DNA of 9,864 nt from Clostridiales bacterium (GTDB lineage Bacteria > Bacillota_A > Clostridia > Oscillospirales > Oscillospiraceae): positions 1-9,864 of the forward strand of contig DXUR01000072.1 of NCBI GenBank assembly GCA_019417795.1, read 5' to 3'. The position numbers and the translations under genes were made by a program. Positions 6,125-9,864 of this stretch are shown here, one piece after another; the first letter of the stretch is position 1, and every line of letters begins with the position of its first letter. The notes under the pieces were generated by a model. The model made no database searches. It was given only the letters and a program-made list of their open reading frames with translations, and was not told the DNA's origin.

Positions 6125-7628
6125 CATATGCGCCCATTTGGATGGCCTGCACCAAACACTGCATCACGAAGTCCACACAGGGGATGGCCACACTGTTGCC
6201 CAAGGCCTTATACCTTGCGCTGTCGGATGCACCGGGGATGTCCGTCCACCCGTCCGGGAAACCCTGCAATCTCTCACATTCCAATGGAGTCAGGCGGCGA
6301 ATGAGATGGGCATGGACATCTGCCTTTTGGCAAATGAGATCGACGGCATCTTTACACTGCCGTGCGCTCTGTGTGCTGACCACAGCATTCTCCCTGAAGT
6401 CATCCACACGCTGGCGGCTGTAGACCGCATGGTGATCTGTGGCAGTCAGGGTATAGGCGATGTCCTGCTGGTATCCGATGCCGTTCCCACCATTTGGCGG
6501 CTGGCGGTCTATGGCATTTCCCGTAATGCAGATCACAGGTTCCTGCTCCACCAGCGGTACATTATTGCCGCCCGTCCCATAGCGGGCCGACATGGTGGGC
6601 GCTACCTCCTCCATCTGCCGGTAGCGGCTGTCAATGCCGTGGTTTTCATACACCAACGGCTGATGGCCGTGCTCCTGCGCCCGCAGTGTACCTGTCATAC
6701 CCTCGGAAATTTCCATGACCTGACCGCCCTGATCGTTGATGCACAGTACGGATGGCATACAGTTGCCACTGGCGCCTGCCTTCAGTGTTGGGGCAACACT
6801 TTCGTGGTATCCGATGCTCCCGGCACTGGCTCCGGCACCTGCAGAAAAACCGGCGACAAATGTCTGCTGTTTCATTCCTGGCTGCGCATTTAGAGCGCCC
6901 GCCACATCATGTAAGTCACGGACCTCATCTCTTTGGTTGGCCGCAAAGGCTATAACGCCATTCCTGCCGGTGGACATCCCACAGTTCACACCCAAGGTCG
7001 CTGCCACATCGCCGGTCAAGTCTCCGTTGTAGCCGTCAAAGCCCTCAGTGCTTTCACTTGCCTGCGTCACGAAAGTCTGCATCTGCATATTTGAGGTGGC
7101 CATCAGCGCACCAGACACCCCTTGCAGGTCGACACCCTCGTCCCGCTGGTTGATGTGATAGGCATCTATATCTGTGATCTGGCCGTCCGGGAGCGCAAGA
7201 CCCGCCTGGATCTTCAGCGCCCGTTCCAGCTTCTTTGGCAGCGCTTTGCCCCGTTCAAACGCCCGGCGCAGTATCCCCATGCAAGCCTTCGCTGACAAAT
7301 AATACTTTGTCGGCGGTGCGCCCTGCAAAATCCGCGATAAGGAAGATTCTCTTGCGCCTCTGGGGGACACCCCAGTATTGAGCGTCCAGGCACCGCCAGC
7401 ATAGGGAGAAATCAGTTCCCAGTAGGATTCGCCCAGCAGGTTGCCATGCCCAGGGGTAAGGTCCAGGGACATGAACGGTACCGCACTTAATTCGGACGAT
7501 CTCTTCCAGGACGATGCGGAAGTCCTCGCCCTTCCGCTCTCCGCTGGAGAAGGCTCCCGGCACATTTTCCCATACCATAAATCGGGGCCGAATATGGATA
7601 CCTGCCCGGCCTCGTGATCTGTCTGCAT
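6117..7628 (-). CDS. C5-cytosine DNA methyltransferase, part 2: target-recognition region and motifs IX-X (overlapping gene)
   Basis: The protein has 503 residues. Its C-terminus holds the end of a C5 methyltransferase: motif IX 'RRLTPLECERLQGFPDGW' (444-461) and motif X 'YKALGNSVAIP' (473-483). The middle (150-430) is a repeat-rich region that should be the target-recognition domain. It has two copies of 'NQRDE..DL..V.GAL...' (160-187 and 231-257) and recurring '(V/I)A.TL.A' units. The first 145 residues, from 'SIFGPDLWYGKMCREP' to 'KYYLSAKACMGILRRAFERG', resemble a module I remember from phage and element methylase proteins. Motifs I-VIII are absent; they are in the +1-related frame of part 1. 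The ATG at 7628 has AAAGGAG 7 bases upstream, so it can be made as its own polypeptide. It probably pairs with part 1, as in two-subunit methyltransferases like M.AquI. A broken single gene is the alternative. Confidence 0.82.
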   Translation of the reverse strand: MQTDHEAGQVSIFGPDLWYGKMCREPSPAESGRARTSASSWKRSSELSAVPFMSLDLTPGHGNLLGESYWELISPYAGGAWTLNTGVSPRGARESSLSRILQGAPPTKYYLSAKACMGILRRAFERGKALPKKLERALKIQAGLALPDGQITDIDAYHINQRDEGVDLQGVSGALMATSNMQMQTFVTQASESTEGFDGYNGDLTGDVAATLGVNCGMSTGRNGVIAFAANQRDEVRDLHDVAGALNAQPGMKQQTFVAGFSAGAGASAGSIGYHESVAPTLKAGASGNCMPSVLCINDQGGQVMEISEGMTGTLRAQEHGHQPLVYENHGIDSRYRQMEEVAPTMSARYGTGGNNVPLVEQEPVICITGNAIDRQPPNGGNGIGYQQDIAYTLTATDHHAVYSRQRVDDFRENAVVSTQSARQCKDAVDLICQKADVHAHLIRRLTPLECERLQGFPDGWTDIPGASDSARYKALGNSVAIPCVDFVMQCLVQAIQMGAYVR

Positions 7629-7929
7629 CTCTCATCTCCTTTACGATGCGGATCTGTTCCATGATGAGACCGGAGCGCTCTCCGGCCAGCCCGGCTCTGG
7701 CTCCGGCCACGGACAGATCCTGACACGGGCTGCCGCCGCAGATGATATCCACCGGCGGCAGCATGGCCCCATCCAGTTTCGTAATATCTCCATAATGCAG
7801 CATCCCCGGCAGCCGCTGCTGCGTGACTCGAATGGGAAACAGCTCGATCTCGCTGACCCAAAGGGGGATCACGCCGTTGTGAATAGCCGCCAGCGGAAAG
7901 CCGCCAATGCCGTCAAACAGGCTGCCCAT
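7255..7929 (-). CDS. C5-cytosine DNA methyltransferase, part 1: catalytic motifs I-VIII
   Basis: This polypeptide of 224 residues has a clean set of C5-methyltransferase motifs. Motif I is 'GSLFDGIGGFP' (2-12, binds S-adenosylmethionine). Next comes the 'SEIE' segment (26-29). Motif IV is 'GGSPCQDLSVAG' (65-76), with catalytic Cys69. Motif VI is 'VWENVPGAF' (119-127) and motif VIII is 'GVPQRRKRIFLIA' (187-199). It stops at 7255, just past motif VIII, and lacks the target-recognition domain and motifs IX-X, so it should not be active alone. I chose the ATG at 7929 because GAGGTG lies 7 bases before it and the product then begins with motif I. The ATG at 7944 overlaps the stop of the upstream gene. 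Its last 374 bases are also read in the +1 frame as the start of part 2. It follows the TrbL-like gene within the transfer operon. Confidence 0.92.
   Translation of the reverse strand: MGSLFDGIGGFPLAAIHNGVIPLWVSEIELFPIRVTQQRLPGMLHYGDITKLDGAMLPPVDIICGGSPCQDLSVAGARAGLAGERSGLIMEQIRIVKEMRDADRSRGRAGIHIRPRFMVWENVPGAFSSGERKGEDFRIVLEEIVRIKCGTVHVPGPYPWAWQPAGRILLGTDFSLCWRCLDAQYWGVPQRRKRIFLIADFAGRTADKVLFVSEGLHGDTAPGV
7636..7642 (-). promoter_or_regulatory. Internal ribosome binding site for methyltransferase part 2
   Basis: AAAGGAG inside part 1 (it encodes part of 'VKEMR') is 7 bases before the ATG at 7628. This near-ideal signal in the right place supports separate translation of the 503-residue polypeptide instead of a plain frameshift mutation. 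Confidence 0.72.
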
Positions 7930-7940
7930 AGTAATGCACC

Positions 7941-8831
7941 TCATTTGGCCGCCACCGTCCGGGCAATATTGACGGCGCTCTGAGCTGTGTAAACCGCCGA
8001 GGTAAGATTGGCCTTCGTGGTGGTGTCCAGCCCAAAGGCCCCGGCAATACGGGGAATTTCCCCGGCAGAGAGCATGAGTCCCAAGCCCAGCAGGGCGTGG
8101 TCTTTGAACACCATCAGCCCGGCCACAAGGATGGTAGCCTGCAAGAAAGCGGTGAGGCACAGGCCGATGACCTGCTTGCACCACTGGACGAATCCGTCTC
8201 CATACCCTCTGGGTACGGAGAGCATATACAGGCTCCCCACGGCGATCTGGATCAGCAAAATGCCACCCCGCTTGAGATTGGCAAAGAACACCTTAATGAC
8301 CGCATAGGCCATAAGTACAAGGCAGAAGAGGACCATAAGCCCGCTGGTCTCCCGCCCAAAGCCCCGCAGGGGATAGGTGGACTCCGTCAGACTTTCCAGG
8401 TTTTCAAGATCTGCCAGCGCCGCCTTTGCCGCATCCCCAATGCTGGTGGACCCAAAGCCGGTGATGCCCGCCGTCAAGGTGCCCTGCAAGGAAATTGCCA
8501 AAGAATAGAGCCGCACCGGCACTTGGGTAAAAAGAGAGACGGCCAGAAAGCCCTTAAGGACATTCAGCGCCGTCTCTTTCACATTGCCCCGCCCAGCGGA
8601 ATACTCGATGCCGCATTCAAACACAGCCACCACCAGCCCCGTGGCAAACAGGGCCCAGCCCAAATAGGAGAAAAACAGCACCACGCTCTGCACCCAGTTC
8701 ATCTCGAAGAGCTCAGCGCCCATGCTGCCCATCTCCGAAAAGAAATTTCCGAGAAAACCCACCACCTGTCCATAAAACCAGTCCACGATCTGGCCCAGTA
8801 TTTTGTCCGCTACAAAGTCCCATATAAACAA
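7941..8831 (-). CDS. TrbL/VirB6-like multi-span conjugation membrane protein (DUF6045-type, TTG start)
   Basis: This is a 296-residue polytopic membrane protein beginning (M)FIWDFVADKILGQIVDWFY. Hydrophobic segments lie at about 47-71, 91-115, 164-183, 189-206, 221-242 and 246-256, with a short amphipathic N-terminus. The C-terminal tail 'TTKANLTSAVYTAQSAVNIARTVAAK' is soluble. This fits the TrbL/VirB6 channel component of Gram-positive conjugative elements; from memory the family is catalogued as DUF6045. The start is a TTG with AGGAGG (8844-8839) 7 bases upstream, and the family begins here. The frame stays open to a GTG at 8888 that would add 19 unrelated residues. The gene follows the DUF3852 gene by 57 bases, and its TGA overlaps a potential ATG of the methyltransferase (7944), so the methyltransferase is embedded in the transfer operon. 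Confidence 0.9.
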   Translation of the reverse strand: MFIWDFVADKILGQIVDWFYGQVVGFLGNFFSEMGSMGAELFEMNWVQSVVLFFSYLGWALFATGLVVAVFECGIEYSAGRGNVKETALNVLKGFLAVSLFTQVPVRLYSLAISLQGTLTAGITGFGSTSIGDAAKAALADLENLESLTESTYPLRGFGRETSGLMVLFCLVLMAYAVIKVFFANLKRGGILLIQIAVGSLYMLSVPRGYGDGFVQWCKQVIGLCLTAFLQATILVAGLMVFKDHALLGLGLMLSAGEIPRIAGAFGLDTTTKANLTSAVYTAQSAVNIARTVAAK

Positions 8832-8838
8832 TTCATCA

Positions 8839-8844
8839 CCTCCT
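8839..8844 (-). promoter_or_regulatory. Ribosome binding site that decides the TTG start of the TrbL-like gene
   Basis: AGGAGG lies 7 bases before the TTG at 8831. The competing GTG at 8888 has no comparable signal. Confidence 0.75.
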
Positions 8845-8888
8845 GAACATGCAAAACCGTCCCGCCAACCAACAGCGCAATTTTCCAC

Positions 8889-9230
8889 TCATACCCCGAT
8901 GATCCCCCAAATATACAGCGGCGCCGTCAGCGTAAAGACCAGGCATGCAAACAGAATGGCCGGAGCCGTCCATTCAAATTGCCCTGTTTTCCGATAGTCA
9001 AAATACGCCGTCCCCAGCTTCACGAAGAAGAAAATAGCCAGAATCATGTCGATAGCGGGAAAAACCACCTTGTTGACCACCGACTTGATTTGCCCGGACG
9101 CCGCCGTCCAGGTGCTCTCCACTGCGCCCGCTACATCGCCGCTGCCTGCGGCAAAAGCCGCCACAGACAGCAGGCTGCACAGCAGCGCCGTGATGCTCAG
9201 CATGAGCATGATACGCTTTGCAGTTCTCAT
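8889..9230 (-). CDS. DUF3852 small membrane protein, possible VirB2/TrbC-like pilin
   Basis: This 113-residue protein begins MRTAKRIMLMLSITALLCSL, a clear signal peptide with a likely cut after 'AAFA' (about residue 27). A short polar segment 'GSGDVAGAVESTWTAASGQIKSVV' follows, then two hydrophobic helices (about 56-76 and 88-112) around the basic loop 'DYRKTGQFEW'. I recognise the family as DUF3852, a fixed member of Tn1549/CTn transfer regions. Signal peptide plus two membrane helices is also the topology of VirB2/TrbC pilins, so a channel or pilin-like role is plausible but not proven. GGGAGGA precedes the ATG at good spacing, and the gene starts 13 bases after the DUF3849 stop. Confidence 0.9.
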   Translation of the reverse strand: MRTAKRIMLMLSITALLCSLLSVAAFAAGSGDVAGAVESTWTAASGQIKSVVNKVVFPAIDMILAIFFFVKLGTAYFDYRKTGQFEWTAPAILFACLVFTLTAPLYIWGIIGV

Positions 9231-9243
9231 TTTGCGTCCTCCC

Positions 9244-9864
9244 TTACATTGTCATTTCATGTATCCCGTGCCGCAGCTCGGCCAATTTTTCCGCTGCCCA
9301 GTCAGGGATGCACTCGTCACGGATAATGCCCACGAACTCGGAGCGGTTCCATCTCGTGGTCTCGCCGTCTCCCAAACAGGTGCAGAGTACCGAGCGTCCA
9401 CGGGCGTGAGGCTGACAGCCAAAGCCGCTCAGGGCCAGCCACAGCTGATTCTCCGGCTGCCAGTAGGATTCCCGCAGCGTATCCGGCGACAGGATCAGCA
9501 CCTTGCCGGTGAAGTCCTGCTCTCCGGAATTGGATTCACAGTGTTCTGCGCCATACAGGTGCAGCTTTGCCAGCTCTGCCCGGTATTCGCTGACGAATCC
9601 GTCCAACACGGCGGGGTGGCTGTTTATGAGGAAGGTATGCCTGTGCCCTCCATCTTCGGGAACGAAGATGGAGCGGCTCCACTGCTTATTGGTCTCATGG
9701 TAGCGTCCGTCATGGGACTGTTCCTGCAAGGTGTTGGCCAGCACAAAGCCCACCCGCTTGTAGCCATACTGGTCAATAACGCTTTTGGCGCAGTCGGCTC
9801 TGAGATGCATTCCGTCAAAGTCCCTGCGGATGGCCAGCTCTATGGCCCCGGCGCAGGCACAGTT
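9244..9864 (-). CDS. DUF3849 family protein, C-terminal part (start lies beyond the right edge)
   Basis: The frame is open to the window edge, and the residues before the first ATG (9810) continue the family sequence: 'CAGAIELAIRRDFDGMHLRA'. The true start is therefore outside the window and at least 206 residues are present. DUF3849 is recognisable from 'AIELAIRRDFDGMHL', 'YGYKRVGFVLANTLQ' and 'DGRYHETNKQWSRSIFVPED'. The second half adds 'FVSEYRAELAKL' and a stretch to the C-terminus with 'LAELRHGIHEMTM'. No membrane segment or known catalytic motif is visible, and the function is unknown. These proteins are common in conjugative elements of gut Clostridia, at the start of the transfer region. 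It is followed at 13 bases by the DUF3852 gene, so it belongs to the same operon. Confidence 0.88.
   Translation of the reverse strand, partial: NCACAGAIELAIRRDFDGMHLRADCAKSVIDQYGYKRVGFVLANTLQEQSHDGRYHETNKQWSRSIFVPEDGGHRHTFLINSHPAVLDGFVSEYRAELAKLHLYGAEHCESNSGEQDFTGKVLILSPDTLRESYWQPENQLWLALSGFGCQPHARGRSVLCTCLGDGETTRWNRSEFVGIIRDECIPDWAAEKLAELRHGIHEMTM
9648..9673. repeat. Perfect 11-bp inverted repeat inside the DUF3849 gene
   Basis: CTCCATCTTCG (9648-9658) and CGAAGATGGAG (9663-9673) are exact reverse complements around a 4-base centre (GGAA on plus, TTCC on minus). It lies in the codons for 'SIFVPEDG' and would form a strong RNA stem-loop in the mRNA. It has no T-run, so it is not a terminator. 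Confidence 0.7.

Noticed and set aside
5855..6127. Open frame of 90 codons overlapping the methyltransferase end and the RHH gene
   Set aside because: The first 40 codons look hydrophobic, but there is no ribosome binding site and the rest is the RHH gene in another frame.
7670..7686. CCGGAG/CTCCGG inverted repeat within methyltransferase part 1
   Set aside because: A 6-bp stem in a repetitive, G+C-rich coding stretch is expected by chance and has no associated signal.
7930..8184. N-terminal extension of methyltransferase part 1
   Set aside because: The extra residues are an out-of-frame reading of the end of the TrbL-like gene, and motif I already begins at the ATG at 7929.
8097..8846. Open frame of 249 codons on the plus strand
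   Set aside because: Antisense to the TrbL-like gene. Its composition mirrors the membrane protein's codons, and no start signal is present.
1..9864. CRISPR arrays, tRNA or rRNA genes, transposases, integrase, relaxase or oriT
   Set aside because: I found no regularly spaced repeats, no cloverleaf or rRNA sequence, and no open frame with motifs of these proteins in either strand.

Overview
The window is a slice of an integrative and conjugative element of the Tn1549/CTn type, as found in gut Clostridia (Oscillospiraceae/Lachnospiraceae). The assignment rests on gene content and order: a DUF3849 protein, a DUF3852 small membrane protein, a TrbL/VirB6-like membrane protein, a VirB3/PrgI-like protein, a VirB4-N-like protein, DUF3846, a VirB4 ATPase, an NlpC/P60 cell-wall hydrolase and a DUF6103 protein. 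The G+C-rich codon use and strong GGAGG ribosome binding sites fit such a host. Family names come from memory of conserved sequences, not from a search.

Every gene I can support lies on the minus strand, so the operon reads from right to left. The genes are packed with ATGA overlaps or short gaps, each preceded by a Shine-Dalgarno sequence. In reading order: a DUF3849 protein (9864-9244, start outside the window); DUF3852 (9230-8889); the TrbL/VirB6-like protein (8831-7941, TTG start); a two-piece C5-cytosine DNA methyltransferase (7929-7255 and 7628-6117); a tandem ribbon-helix-helix protein (6002-5706); a terminator-like hairpin (5697-5670); the VirB3-like protein (5651-5388); the VirB4-N-like protein (5391-4831); DUF3846 (4829-4476); VirB4 (4466-2652); the NlpC/P60 hydrolase (2633-1482); DUF6103 (1468-1217, TTG start); an uncharacterised protein (1230-226); and, under its own promoter, an XRE-type helix-turn-helix regulator that runs off the left edge (148-1).

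The transfer genes would work together as a Gram-positive type IV secretion channel. VirB4 supplies ATP-driven energy, the VirB3-, VirB6- and VirB2-like proteins form the membrane part, and the NlpC/P60 enzyme opens the peptidoglycan. The methyltransferase is embedded in the same operon and could protect the element from restriction or mark its DNA.

The most striking feature is that methyltransferase. Motifs I to VIII, including the catalytic PCQ, are in one frame. The target-recognition region and motifs IX and X are in the +1 frame, as a 503-residue ORF that starts inside the first gene behind a good ribosome binding site. The two frames overlap for 374 bases and both look like real protein. 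Other points of interest are a near-perfect palindrome between the -35 and -10 boxes of the regulator promoter, a second RHH domain with its own internal start signal, and a perfect 11-bp inverted repeat inside the DUF3849 gene.
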